Shown here piece after piece: positions 16,890-23,900 of a stretch of 29,938 nt of DNA. The first letter of the stretch is position 1. Each line of letters starts with the position of its first letter. The stretch is from a virus, in IMG/VR virus record IMGVR_UViG_3300046002_001684, positions 1-29,938 of that record, one strand, 5' to 3'. The notes under the pieces were generated by a model. It was not told the DNA's origin. It was given only the letters and a program-made list of their open reading frames with translations, and did not search any database. The translations under genes were made by a program, and so were the position numbers.

Positions 16890-17356
16890 TGATGACCACA
16901 AACGACATTGTTAAAAAGTACGGAAAGCCAAATGAAACTGGCGAAGGTTATTTGACCACAATACTTTTACCTTATCCAATGCGTTTGGCGTGGGATGTAG
17001 ATACTAAAGTTTCTAAAATGAGATGCCATAAGTTAGCCGCAGAACCATTTCTAAACGTGTTCAATGATTTATTGGCTGAGTATGGAATGGCAGAGATTGA
17101 AAGACTTGGCATTGACTTATTTGGTGGGTGTTTTAATTACAGAAAAATGCGAGGGGGAACAAGTTGGTCTACACACGCTTGGGCAATAGCAATTGATTTA
17201 GATCCGGCAAGAAACAAATTAAAAGAAACCGCAAAGACTGCACGCTTTGCACGCCCAGAGTACCAAAAGATGATTGATATATTTTATAGGCACGGATTTA
17301 TAAGTTTAGGAATAGAAAAGAATTACGACTGGATGCACTTTCAATTAAGAAAATAA
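16889..17356 (+). CDS. endolysin, peptidase M15 (VanY-like)
   Basis: A zinc D,D- or L,D-peptidase that cuts peptide links in peptidoglycan. The 155 residues show the M15 zinc site: His96 in S-T-H-A-W, Asp103 in A-I-D-L-D and His150 in D-W-M-H-F. R85/R88 in F-N-Y-R-K-M-R fit the substrate-binding arginine. It has no signal peptide, so release depends on the holin upstream. Together they form the main lysis cassette. Confidence 0.92.
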   Translation: MMTTNDIVKKYGKPNETGEGYLTTILLPYPMRLAWDVDTKVSKMRCHKLAAEPFLNVFNDLLAEYGMAEIERLGIDLFGGCFNYRKMRGGTSWSTHAWAIAIDLDPARNKLKETAKTARFARPEYQKMIDIFYRHGFISLGIEKNYDWMHFQLRK

Positions 17357-17373
17357 ACACACACACACATAAC

Positions 17374-18486
17374 ATGAGTCAATATGACATAACCTTTGAA
17401 GCATTTGCCGCAAATCCAAGAAAATTAAATGAGTTCAAAAAAGATTACTACAATCGAATAGGTGGTGTTGTTGGCAAATCTCCATTAACAATTAAAGACC
17501 ATTATACACTTTATATTTCAAAGATTGATGACTATTGTGAAGATGCAGGTGTACCGACCAAAGACGTAAAGCATGGTTGGGTAAAAACAAAAGACACTTC
17601 TTTATTCTTCACCAATCCAGACTATGAAGGTGCGGTGTCTTATGATCAAATACGTGATAAATTAGTTGCTGAATTAAAAAACTATTCGCCTAAATATCCA
17701 ACTATAAAAAGGAACAAATCAAAGGATAGTCACTTATTAGTTATTGATCCGGCTGATGTTCACATTGGCAAATTATGTGAAGCATTTGAAACGGGTGAAG
17801 ACTATGATACAAACATTGCCGTTAGACGCGTTTTAGAGGGGGTACAAGGCATTATAGATAAGTCGCAAGGGTATAACATAGATAAGATACTATTTATTGG
17901 TGGTAACGATATTCTGCACATTGATAGTCCAAGAAGACAAACGACATCAGGCACACCACAAGATACGGATGGAATGTGGTATAGTAATTTTTTAAAAGCA
18001 AAGCAGGTGTATGTGGATGTTCTTGAGATGTTGATTCCAGTTGCTGATGTACATTTCACTTTTAATCCATCAAATCACGATTATCAAAGTGGGTTTTTTT
18101 TGGCCGATGTTATTAGTTCTTGGTTTAGAAACAACAAAAACATAACCTTTGACTGTTCAATTGCACACCGTAAATACTTTGCTTATGGTACATCCTTAAT
18201 TGGAACCACACATGGGGATGGTGCAAAGCCGCAGGATTTACCATTACTTATGGCAGTGGAATCAAATGACTGGGGAACAACTAAACACCGGTACGTTTAC
18301 ACACACCACGTGCATCACAAGACCTCAAAAGATTATCAAGGTGTGACAGTTGAATCATTAAGGTCACCAAGTGGCACGGACTCTTGGCATCATCGTAACG
18401 GATACCAACACGCACCAAAAGCAATTGAAGGGTTTCTTCATTCAAAAGAACACGGCCAGATTGCACGTTTTACGCATTTGTTCTGA
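17374..18486 (+). CDS. calcineurin-like metallophosphoesterase
   Basis: A 370-residue protein with metallophosphoesterase motifs from residue 121: D128-x-H130 in D-P-A-D-V-H, G-G-N-D (176-179), N-P-S-N-H-D (231-236), T-H-G-D-G (279-283) and T-H-H-V-H-H (310-315). Motif II and the GNHD motif are variant (GGND, SNHD), though metal ligands are retained. Such proteins may act on DNA, RNA or nucleotides. The ~115-residue N-terminal extension may bind DNA. It sits at the end of the late region, after a CA dinucleotide run. The substrate is unknown. Confidence 0.78.
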   Translation: MSQYDITFEAFAANPRKLNEFKKDYYNRIGGVVGKSPLTIKDHYTLYISKIDDYCEDAGVPTKDVKHGWVKTKDTSLFFTNPDYEGAVSYDQIRDKLVAELKNYSPKYPTIKRNKSKDSHLLVIDPADVHIGKLCEAFETGEDYDTNIAVRRVLEGVQGIIDKSQGYNIDKILFIGGNDILHIDSPRRQTTSGTPQDTDGMWYSNFLKAKQVYVDVLEMLIPVADVHFTFNPSNHDYQSGFFLADVISSWFRNNKNITFDCSIAHRKYFAYGTSLIGTTHGDGAKPQDLPLLMAVESNDWGTTKHRYVYTHHVHHKTSKDYQGVTVESLRSPSGTDSWHHRNGYQHAPKAIEGFLHSKEHGQIARFTHLF

Positions 18487-18658
18487 GGCAAACTGCATGA
18501 ATTTTTCCTAAAACTTTATGCACTTGTTTACTTTTGGGAATGTAATTATACTCTTAGTATAAATTTAAACTGCACAATATATTGATAAGGTTTATTGTGC
18601 AATAAGTAGTATAATTCATACATTAATACATCATAACGTGGTTAATGTTGGAATTTTA
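18487..18658. terminator. convergent intergenic region with hairpins
   Basis: Lies between the end of the plus-strand late genes and the end of the minus-strand block. GCACAATA and TATTGTGC form an 8-bp stem with a 13-base loop (about 18573-18601), and ATACT-CTT-AGTAT forms a 5-bp hairpin at 18548-18560. Neither has a strong T run, so termination is plausible by position but not certain. I see no open frame. Confidence 0.4.
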
Positions 18659-18877
18659 CTACACTAAATTATTTTCACTTTCATTCTCAAATTTATAAAG
18701 GTATAAATTAAACCATCCTAGACATATTCTAAACTGCCAACATTTTCGATACATTGTAAAAGCTGGGTTTTTTTCCCAGATAATACCAAATTCGCCTCCA
18801 TATTTTATGCTAGTAGATATTAAAATAGTTAATAAATACTTACCTTTTTTGTAATTATTCCAAGTGTTTATTTTCAT
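18659..18877 (-). CDS. small aromatic-rich protein
   Basis: A 72-residue minus-strand frame with an unusual content of Trp, Tyr and Phe, a basic N-terminus, and the segment W-Q-F-R-I-C-L-G-W-F-N-L-Y-L-Y near residues 47-61. It is the last gene of the minus block and lies downstream of a hairpin that may terminate the genes before it. Composition suggests a real, possibly membrane-near, small phage protein, but homology is unproven. Confidence 0.5.
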   Translation of the reverse strand: MKINTWNNYKKGKYLLTILISTSIKYGGEFGIIWEKNPAFTMYRKCWQFRICLGWFNLYLYKFENESENNLV

Positions 18878-18898
18878 TTTAGTTTTTTTTAATTAAAA

Positions 18899-18926
18899 GC
18901 GGTTACCATATTACTCCGATAACCGC
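18899..18926 (-). terminator. hairpin terminator on the minus strand
   Basis: GCGGTTA (18899-18905) pairs with TAACCGC (18920-18926) with a 14-base loop. On the minus strand it is followed by TTTTAATT and more A/T. It would partly end transcription of the genes to its right before the last small gene. The T run is short, so strength is moderate. Confidence 0.5.
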
Positions 18927-18949
18927 ATGTTGTTGCTCAATAGTTAACT

Positions 18950-19111
18950 TTAAAGTTTAATTTTATTATTCTTTTTTAAATCTATAAGTTCAAGAAGGGA
19001 AATAAATCCAATCAAAAACGTGATACTTGCATAGACTGGTTCATCAACAAGTGAAACCGCAAATCCCATTGGCATAAACATTGTGCCAACTCTAAAAATC
19101 ATTTCTTTCAT
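18950..19111 (-). CDS. small membrane protein
   Basis: I choose ATG at 19111, which overlaps the stop of the preceding gene as ATGA, giving 53 residues. The upstream in-frame starts would lie inside that gene. A short basic start is followed by hydrophobic stretches around residues 5-20 and 25-44, ending in a Lys/Asn-rich tail. It is likely a small inner-membrane protein of unknown role, co-translated with the gene to its right. Confidence 0.6.
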   Translation of the reverse strand: MKEMIFRVGTMFMPMGFAVSLVDEPVYASITFLIGFISLLELIDLKKNNKIKL

Positions 19112-19278
19112 TTTACTAAAAAATAAGAATTTGAGTGTGATAAAAAAATCTTCCAATCAGATGGCGTGTTGTTATCCATATCTTCAAATTCATCTTTTGA
19201 AAATTTAGATGTGCGATACTTGTTTGATTCAGTTGTAATTGTGAATGTTCTTTTTTGGTAGTTTGCTTTTACGTTCAT
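19108..19278 (-). CDS. 56-residue protein, first gene after a strong promoter
   Basis: An ATG-started frame with K-R-T-F-T-I-T-T-E-S near the start and an acidic middle (D-E-F-E-D-M-D-N-N), ending in a Ser/Phe-rich segment. It starts 22 bases downstream of a well-matched promoter and overlaps the following gene by ATGA, so it is almost certainly translated. No family is recognised. As the first gene of an early-type transcript it may be a host-takeover protein. Confidence 0.62.
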   Translation of the reverse strand: MNVKANYQKRTFTITTESNKYRTSKFSKDEFEDMDNNTPSDWKIFLSHSNSYFLVK

Positions 19279-19300
19279 GTTTTTATCTTTTAATCTGATG

Positions 19301-19327
19301 CAAATATAATGTACAAACTATATGCAA
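19301..19327 (-). promoter_or_regulatory. Bacteroidota promoter, TTG-N16-TATATTTG
   Basis: On the minus strand the -33 TTG lies at 19327-19325 and the -7 TATATTTG at 19308-19301, with a 16-base gap. The block TTGCATATAGTT is shared with the promoter at 22132-22158 and nearly with that at 23567-23592. It drives the small genes at 19278 and leftwards. Confidence 0.75.
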
Positions 19328-19362
19328 AACTATTTTATCACGTTTAGACTGATTCTAAATAA

Positions 19363-19860
19363 TTACGCTTGTCTAATCTTGGCATTTAGTAGCTGAATGA
19401 TACAAGAATAATCGCGTTGTGTTTTCTTATCAAATCCTAAAAAGTTCTGTATGGATTGTTGGCCATGTATAACACTTGAATGATCGCGGCCACATAAGTA
19501 TGCACCAATGTCAGTAAGGGCAATATTAGGCAGGTATTGTTTTGAAAGGTAAGCGAACATGTGACGTGGTGTCACGTACTTTCTCTTCCTGCAATGGCCT
19601 TTAATTAGTTCTGGTTCTTGCTGATAATAAAAAGACACCACATCCATAAGCAAATCAAATGTAATCTCATGCCCATTGGCCAAGCGCATGTACTGGTTAT
19701 TTTGGTGTTGAATGTTGTGTTTTGTTCTTAGTTGCAGGATACGTTCGTGCATGTATCCGTTCTTTTTTAGGCGGTCTTCGCATTCGTTTATGTAGATGCC
19801 CATTGATGTGAGCAACTGTTTGTGATGGCTTAGTTCTTTTTTTATCTCTTTTAAATTCAT
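19363..19860 (-). CDS. DnaA domain IV-like DNA-binding protein
   Basis: The 165-residue protein has a helical, basic N-terminus. Residues 91-140 resemble the DnaA C-terminal DNA-binding domain: RKRKYVTPRHMFAYLSKQY (91-109) corresponds to the first helices, and LTDIGAYLCGRDHSSVIHG (115-133) carries the DnaA-box signature with the G-R-D-H-S-S/T-V-x-H motif. There is no ATPase domain. It may bind DnaA-box-like sites to initiate or redirect replication, or interfere with host DnaA. It overlaps the next gene by 4 bases. Confidence 0.82.
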   Translation of the reverse strand: MNLKEIKKELSHHKQLLTSMGIYINECEDRLKKNGYMHERILQLRTKHNIQHQNNQYMRLANGHEITFDLLMDVVSFYYQQEPELIKGHCRKRKYVTPRHMFAYLSKQYLPNIALTDIGAYLCGRDHSSVIHGQQSIQNFLGFDKKTQRDYSCIIQLLNAKIRQA

Positions 19861-20270
19861 AAATATTCTTTGTGTGTGTTTATTTCTTTGTCAATTGCAA
19901 AGTGATTAATCAAATATTCTTCGCTTGTTGGAATGTATGTGTTTAGTTCTTTGGCTGCTTTGGTTCTTATGTAGTCTATAAATTGAGTCATTATAAGACT
20001 GTCAAGGTCTGCGCTGCTCATTAGGTACTTCTTACCTTTCTTTTCATAAATAAGCCCATAGTCGCGCTTTAAATCGGTTTTGGCTTCTTCCAGTGTACTT
20101 CCATAAGCAATAGCGTATAAGGTCACAACAACGTGAAAGTATTTATTCTGTGACAGTGATCGTTTTTGTTTGATTTCTTTCAGTTCTATCTTCTTACCGG
20201 ATGCAATCAAGGCCTTGAATTTAATCTCGGCCTTGTTCACATCGTAATTATTTGAAAGGTCAAAGGTCAT
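19857..20270 (-). CDS. NinB-like recombination protein
   Basis: A 137-residue protein with K-Q-K-R-S-L-S-Q-N-K-Y-F-H near residue 34, which matches the R-S-L-x-Q-N-x-x-F-H motif of lambda NinB-type proteins, then a helical part with A-K-T-D-L-K-R-D-Y-G-L-I. NinB binds single-stranded DNA and assists recombination. The neighbours (SSB-like, NinG-like) fit a recombination module. The fit is moderate, based on motif and size. Confidence 0.58.
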   Translation of the reverse strand: MTFDLSNNYDVNKAEIKFKALIASGKKIELKEIKQKRSLSQNKYFHVVVTLYAIAYGSTLEEAKTDLKRDYGLIYEKKGKKYLMSSADLDSLIMTQFIDYIRTKAAKELNTYIPTSEEYLINHFAIDKEINTHKEYL

Positions 20271-20650
20271 TTGCTTTTTATAATCAACGAATCTTTTGTA
20301 TAGCTTACTTTGGGCAATTCAATTTCTGCACCATCTTCATCTGCCATTTGTATCTTACCTTTTAGTTTTAACGCATTTTTTAAATCGTTTTCAAGATCCT
20401 TTCGTGCATTGTCCAATTCTTGCCATTGTTGTATGTGTTTAAAATCATACATTGTCCTTCCGTTTCTTTTCTCAAATTCAAAGCCTTCCAATTCAAAGCG
20501 CGGTTCATACAAATCTGCTTCATCTTGGGCCAACTCTTCCATTTCTTTTACTAATTTGGTGTAATGGTTTAGAATGGTCTTTGCTTTTGCATAAGCAACC
20601 AGTGTGTTCTGGTTGCCATTAAATGCATCTTCGTGTAATTTGTCAATCAT
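20267..20650 (-). CDS. coiled-coil protein of the recombination block
   Basis: A 127-residue, strongly charged helical protein. Residues 20-50 and 70-105 look like coiled coils, with a G-R-T-M-Y-D-F-K-H-I-Q-Q-W-Q-E-L segment between them. The last ~20 residues are beta-like and basic. Phage proteins of this shape often accompany RecT- or SSB-type proteins and nucleases. Here it is coupled to the NinB-like gene by 4 bases. I do not assign a function. Confidence 0.6.
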   Translation of the reverse strand: MIDKLHEDAFNGNQNTLVAYAKAKTILNHYTKLVKEMEELAQDEADLYEPRFELEGFEFEKRNGRTMYDFKHIQQWQELDNARKDLENDLKNALKLKGKIQMADEDGAEIELPKVSYTKDSLIIKSK

Positions 20651-20662
20651 TAAAATCTTATT

Positions 20663-21274
20663 TTAAAATGGTATGTCATCCGATTCATCCACTGGTATTT
20701 CATTAGGCTTTGACATGGCCTTAAATTCATCACTGCTTACAATCTTATCTTTTAAGAAGTCTGGTAATGAATTAAACACATTTTCATTAAAGTCATCAAA
20801 TGCAAGGACTTGATCAGGGTTAATTTGTGCAGGGCATTCCATACCTTTAGGTAGTAAGTTAACACCGGTTAAGTTAGCATACGTGTTGCCATTCTTTGCT
20901 ACTTTGTGACTAATAGAAATTAGGCAAGGCTTACCGATTAATGCAGTAACATCAAAAGACAATGCTTCCTTTTCTGTGAATGTTTTGCCACGCCATGATT
21001 CCAAGAATTGGCGAAGGGTTGATTTTTCGTGCATTGAAAGTGTAAACTCCTTACTAATAACAAGCGGTTGTTCTCCATTTTCTTCTCTGAATACTTTGGT
21101 TTCTGTGGGTAATTCCCATGTGATCCGTACCTTGTTTAGTTTCTTAGATACACCTTGAATGTTTTCTTCGTTGGTGCCTAATTGTATCATTGAGTAACAT
21201 CGTGCGGCATAGCTGCCGGCTGCGATAGGTTCACGATCAAATGATGTTGCGGTGTTTGTTGCGATAATTGCCAT
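20663..21274 (-). CDS. putative single-stranded DNA-binding protein
   Basis: A 203-residue protein whose first ~150 residues are mainly beta, with an I-A-A-G-S-Y-A-A-R-C-Y-S start segment, an I-T-W-E-L-P block and a long loop. It ends with D-E-S-D-D-I-P-F, closely resembling the acidic tip of bacterial SSB proteins that recruits partners. A role in coating ssDNA during replication and recombination is inferred from the tail and the neighbouring genes, not from a certain domain match. Confidence 0.65.
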   Translation of the reverse strand: MAIIATNTATSFDREPIAAGSYAARCYSMIQLGTNEENIQGVSKKLNKVRITWELPTETKVFREENGEQPLVISKEFTLSMHEKSTLRQFLESWRGKTFTEKEALSFDVTALIGKPCLISISHKVAKNGNTYANLTGVNLLPKGMECPAQINPDQVLAFDDFNENVFNSLPDFLKDKIVSSDEFKAMSKPNEIPVDESDDIPF

Positions 21275-21279
21275 TGTTT

Positions 21280-21486
21280 TTATTTTTTAATTTGGTTATG
21301 AATTTCCATGTATTGAAATAATAAATCTCCTATTGATTCCCTTATAATTTCTGAATTATTATTTTCTAACTCTAATTGAATTTTGTCGGTTTCGTTTTTA
21401 AGTGCTTTAACTAATAAGTATTTTTGGAATTTACTTAATTTCATTTTTACTTTTTTTGTTTCTGTGTTTTTGTCTGATAGTGCCAT
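21280..21486 (-). CDS. small charged helical protein
   Basis: I chose ATG at 21486, since earlier in-frame starts overlap the HTH gene. The product has 68 residues, with a Lys/Thr-rich start followed by a long helix with many Glu and Asn and an end like L-L-F-Q-Y-M-E-I-H-N-Q. The start is 5 bases from the preceding stop. No family is recognised. It may be an accessory protein of the SSB-like gene that follows. Confidence 0.55.
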   Translation of the reverse strand: MALSDKNTETKKVKMKLSKFQKYLLVKALKNETDKIQLELENNNSEIIRESIGDLLFQYMEIHNQIKK

Positions 21487-21490
21487 TGTT

Positions 21491-21694
21491 TTAATTTTTA
21501 ATTTGTTTCTGTATTTGTGAATATTCGTATTTAAAAAGTCTGATGATTTCTTCTCTGGTTGCTTGATCCATTCGTACAAGCCTGCCAAGTAAGGCATTGT
21601 TTACTGTCTGAGGGTGTATGCCCAATTGGTCTGCAATTCGTTTTTGAATGCCCCTAAATGGTTTCTTTCGGGTTTGTTCTAAAATGTCTTTCAT
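21491..21694 (-). CDS. helix-turn-helix DNA-binding protein
   Basis: A 67-residue protein, starting at ATG 21694 rather than an upstream TTG. It contains I-Q-K-R-I-A-D-Q-L-G-I-H-P-Q-T-V-N-N-A-L near residues 17-36, a typical HTH of Cro/LacI-like shape. It probably regulates the early genes of this block. No dimerisation domain is visible. The two neighbouring genes are closely spaced, indicating one operon. Confidence 0.7.
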   Translation of the reverse strand: MKDILEQTRKKPFRGIQKRIADQLGIHPQTVNNALLGRLVRMDQATREEIIRLFKYEYSQIQKQIKN

Positions 21695-21710
21695 TAAATG
21701 CAATTTAATT

Positions 21711-22115
21711 CTATCTTGTATATTTTACTTTACGTTTACCACCTTCCTGCAAGTATCGAAGAACATTATGAGCATTGCAATAATCACAAAATTCTAATTC
21801 ACGCTTAATTGAATCGTGTCCAAAGCTACTAAATGGATTGTATTCATCATCTTCCTGATGGTGCAGGTCATTGTCAACTATCCAGTCAATAAATTCACCG
21901 GTGTCAATGAACACATCCAAAAGAATGCGCATGTCATGGTTATCTTCAAGGCAACAAATCAAATACTGGTCTTGGTCTTGGTACTTGCTGAATGTAGTCA
22001 GGATGTAATCACCATCCACATGTGGGATTGTTTCTGCAATCAGAAAGCAGTTAATCAATGACAAATCACGCGAACGATTAAAGTCATTTTGCAGGTTGTT
22101 TAGTTCGTGGTTCAT
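21711..22115 (-). CDS. acidic unknown protein, first gene of an early operon
   Basis: A 134-residue acidic protein (many D, E, H) with no recognised domain. A Cys pair C-D-Y-C-N lies near residues 109-113, followed by a basic C-terminal end. It starts 17 bases after a strong promoter -7 element and leads the HTH and SSB-like genes. Its acidic character could suit a DNA-mimic or protein-interaction role, but this is speculative. Confidence 0.6.
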   Translation of the reverse strand: MNHELNNLQNDFNRSRDLSLINCFLIAETIPHVDGDYILTTFSKYQDQDQYLICCLEDNHDMRILLDVFIDTGEFIDWIVDNDLHHQEDDEYNPFSSFGHDSIKRELEFCDYCNAHNVLRYLQEGGKRKVKYTR

Positions 22116-22131
22116 GTTGTTTATATTAATG

Positions 22132-22158
22132 CAAATATAATTGTATAACTATATGCAA
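22132..22158 (-). promoter_or_regulatory. Bacteroidota promoter, TTG-N16-TATATTTG
   Basis: On the minus strand TTG lies at 22158-22156 and TATATTTG at 22139-22132, with the same 16-base gap as at 19301. The stretch also reads as an imperfect inverted repeat (TGCATATA with TATATTTGCA), a possible operator. It drives the operon starting at 22115. Confidence 0.75.
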
Positions 22159-22172
22159 CATCATTAGAATGA

Positions 22173-22865
22173 TTATAAATAATAACTTAGTTCTTTTTGG
22201 TAGATTCCTAAATACTCGTTTAACCGGTTACGTTCTGTAATCCTTTCATTCGGTGATCTTAAAACTTTATCAACTGTTTTGATGTAATCATTCAACCTTA
22301 GATTCAAATCTTTCAAATCATTCACGTTCAACTTAATCAAAGGGTGTGCAGGAAGTGATTCAATCCAATTCAAGTAATCTACACCAAAGGTATCAATCAA
22401 GCCTTCACGATAACGCTTATCATCACCACCTTTGTAGCTATTGGAATGACGTGACTGTTGGAATATGTTGTGTGCATGGAATGCCAGTGTTGGGTGTGCT
22501 AATCTTCCATAGTAATGGCCTGCATCATTAATGGCTGAATGCTTACCGGATGCAATGCACTTTTGATCATGGTCAATTAACCTGATTATTTTGTTGATTT
22601 TAACCTGCACATCTTTCTGCCAGTCGGATCGTGTTTTTAATTGTTCTTTGTTTTTAGTCTTTAATTCTGTCTTGATTTTTCGAATATTTGTGACATGTTT
22701 TAAAGCGTGCTTGTATAACTGTTCTTTGCCTTCCGGTGTTGTTTTCAGCCAGCTATCATAACACTTTGAACATAGTCCATACGTACGTACTAATACAAGC
22801 CCACCACATCCATCAAAATTGATTGCTTTGTTTTGTCCTTTGCACTTCTTTTCTTTTATGTTCAT
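22173..22865 (-). CDS. ninG: NinG-like HNH recombination nuclease
   Basis: A 230-residue protein of the lambda NinG (Rap) family, structure-specific nucleases acting on recombination intermediates. The N-terminus holds a Cys cluster (C8, C20, C32, C35). The core contains C-I-A-S-G (103-107), D-A-G-H-Y-Y-G (114-120) and H-N-I-F-Q-Q-S-R-H-S-N (132-142), then Y-R-E-G-L. Compared with the lambda-type core (C-I-S-C-G and Q-C-x-x-C-N), three zinc Cys are replaced. A similar variant exists in Bacteroidota phages, so the nuclease may still fold or work differently. Confidence 0.8.
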   Translation of the reverse strand: MNIKEKKCKGQNKAINFDGCGGLVLVRTYGLCSKCYDSWLKTTPEGKEQLYKHALKHVTNIRKIKTELKTKNKEQLKTRSDWQKDVQVKINKIIRLIDHDQKCIASGKHSAINDAGHYYGRLAHPTLAFHAHNIFQQSRHSNSYKGGDDKRYREGLIDTFGVDYLNWIESLPAHPLIKLNVNDLKDLNLRLNDYIKTVDKVLRSPNERITERNRLNEYLGIYQKELSYYL

Positions 22866-22878
22866 TTTACTTTAAGTA

Positions 22879-23265
22879 TTACTTAATATAAATTATAAAG
22901 GCCTCAAATACAACCGCAACAATGGCCCAAGATAAATTGCTTTGTGTTCTTCTTAGTTTTAGAATCTTGTCACGTGTATCAGCAGCAGAGTTTTTTAACA
23001 TTTGGGTTTTCAAGTCTAAACTCTTTTTGTACTTTTCTGTGATTGCTTTTTGATCTTCCAATTCATACAGTTCTAATATACGAAGTGAATCACAAAGTTG
23101 CAGTTCACGATATAACGTATTCAAACGGATGTTGTCGGCTTTGTAAAGTTCAACCGGTGTGTGAATGCTATCTTGTATGCAAATAGAAGTCAATGGTGTC
23201 ACGGAGGTTTGCGCGAATGATAATTTGGCCACTGTCAGAAGTGCGAGAAATAATACTTGTTTCAT
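22879..23265 (-). CDS. exported coiled-coil protein with C-terminal membrane anchor
   Basis: A 128-residue protein with a type I signal peptide (cleavage likely after S-F-A near residue 18), a charged helical periplasmic part with coiled-coil character around 50-95, and a C-terminal membrane segment L-S-W-A-I-V-A-V-V-F-E-A-F-I-I-Y. It starts inside the preceding gene in another frame, overlapping by about 98 bases. The pair resembles overlapping spanin genes, although no lipobox is visible. The role is an inference. Confidence 0.6.
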   Translation of the reverse strand: MKQVLFLALLTVAKLSFAQTSVTPLTSICIQDSIHTPVELYKADNIRLNTLYRELQLCDSLRILELYELEDQKAITEKYKKSLDLKTQMLKNSAADTRDKILKLRRTQSNLSWAIVAVVFEAFIIYIK

Positions 23266-23464
23266 ATTGTATTTTTGTTTTTAATTTGGTTATGGTTTTA
23301 ATTTTAGTTATTTGTATTGTGTCAATTCGTGATTTAATGGAATCAATTTGTTCAATTGGATCCGATGGCGGTGCAGGTTTTCGGCACTGGGTTAGGTTGA
23401 CTATAATTACCATCAGCAGGATGCCAACGATAAAGCCAACAAGTAGTATATTGTTTTTAATCAT
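23168..23464 (-). CDS. spanin-like membrane protein with coiled coil
   Basis: A 98-residue protein with an N-terminal membrane segment (about 6-25), a Pro-rich patch, and a periplasmic-type helical region with the repeated pattern R-I-D-T-I-Q-I-T-K-I-K-T. This layout matches inner-membrane spanins of Bacteroidota phages, and the overlap with the next gene recalls Rz/Rz1. It starts at the left edge of the divergent regulatory region, yet lies 6 kb from the holin and endolysin. Function is inferred from topology only. Confidence 0.6.
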   Translation of the reverse strand: MIKNNILLVGFIVGILLMVIIVNLTQCRKPAPPSDPIEQIDSIKSRIDTIQITKIKTITKLKTKIQYETSIISRTSDSGQIIIRANLRDTIDFYLHTR

Positions 23465-23566
23465 GCTGCAAATTTAACTATATTAATAGGTGTATTTTTA
23501 ATCTGTATTATTTTGATTGATTCCAAATAAGAAAGAAAAATGAAAATAATTATATCAATGTGATAG

Positions 23567-23592
23567 TTGCACATAGTTTGAATGTACATTTG
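23567..23592 (+). promoter_or_regulatory. Bacteroidota promoter, TTG-N15-TACATTTG
   Basis: TTG at 23567-23569 and the -7 TACATTTG at 23585-23592, followed by the ATG of the Zn-ribbon gene 22 bases later. The stretch TTGCACATAGTTTG matches the two minus-strand promoters at all but one base. It is one arm of the divergent control region. Confidence 0.75.
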
Positions 23593-23614
23593 TGGTAACA
23601 TAAACGGAAAAAAC

Positions 23615-23893
23615 ATGAACAACACAGAAATCGAACCGCAAAACATTATTCGCATTGAAATAACTAATTTTGATACTTATCAAAAAAATGTTGAAAGAGC
23701 ATACGAAAAAAATTTAGAGCATTGCCCATGTTGCGGTAAATCAATAACAAATCCAAAATTCTTTGTTAATTCAATTTATGGTGGAAGTTTTTATCCTGCA
23801 AATGACCAAAATCAATACAATGATGCTTGGGTTATGGCTGTAGGATCTGAATGCAAAAAAAAATTCCCAAAAGGATATATTTTTACAATTTAA
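23615..23893 (+). CDS. small Zn-ribbon-type protein
   Basis: I chose ATG 23615 because the upstream in-frame ATG (23582) overlaps the promoter -7 element. The 92-residue product has C-P-C-C-G-K-S-I near residues 26-33 and a late V-G-S-E-C-K-K-K-F-P block, suggesting a small zinc-binding fold of a family common in Bacteroidota phages. It is the first gene of the rightward early transcript, and its function is not known. Confidence 0.7.
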   Translation: MNNTEIEPQNIIRIEITNFDTYQKNVERAYEKNLEHCPCCGKSITNPKFFVNSIYGGSFYPANDQNQYNDAWVMAVGSECKKKFPKGYIFTI

Positions 23894-23900
23894 CCAACAC

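Noticed and set aside
17358-17369. CA dinucleotide run upstream of the metallophosphoesterase gene
   Set aside because: Six units only; with no structure or regulatory match it looks like a simple repeat in a short intergenic gap.
21491-21597. Longer form of the small charged protein starting at 21597
   Set aside because: It would overlap the HTH gene by over 100 bases in another frame. The ATG at 21486, just after the HTH stop, is the more likely start.
23469-23476. TAAATTTG on the minus strand as promoter of the spanin-like gene
   Set aside because: It matches TAnnTTTG but ends only 5 bases from the ATG and has no TTG upstream at a useful distance, unlike the other promoters here. Not listed as a feature.
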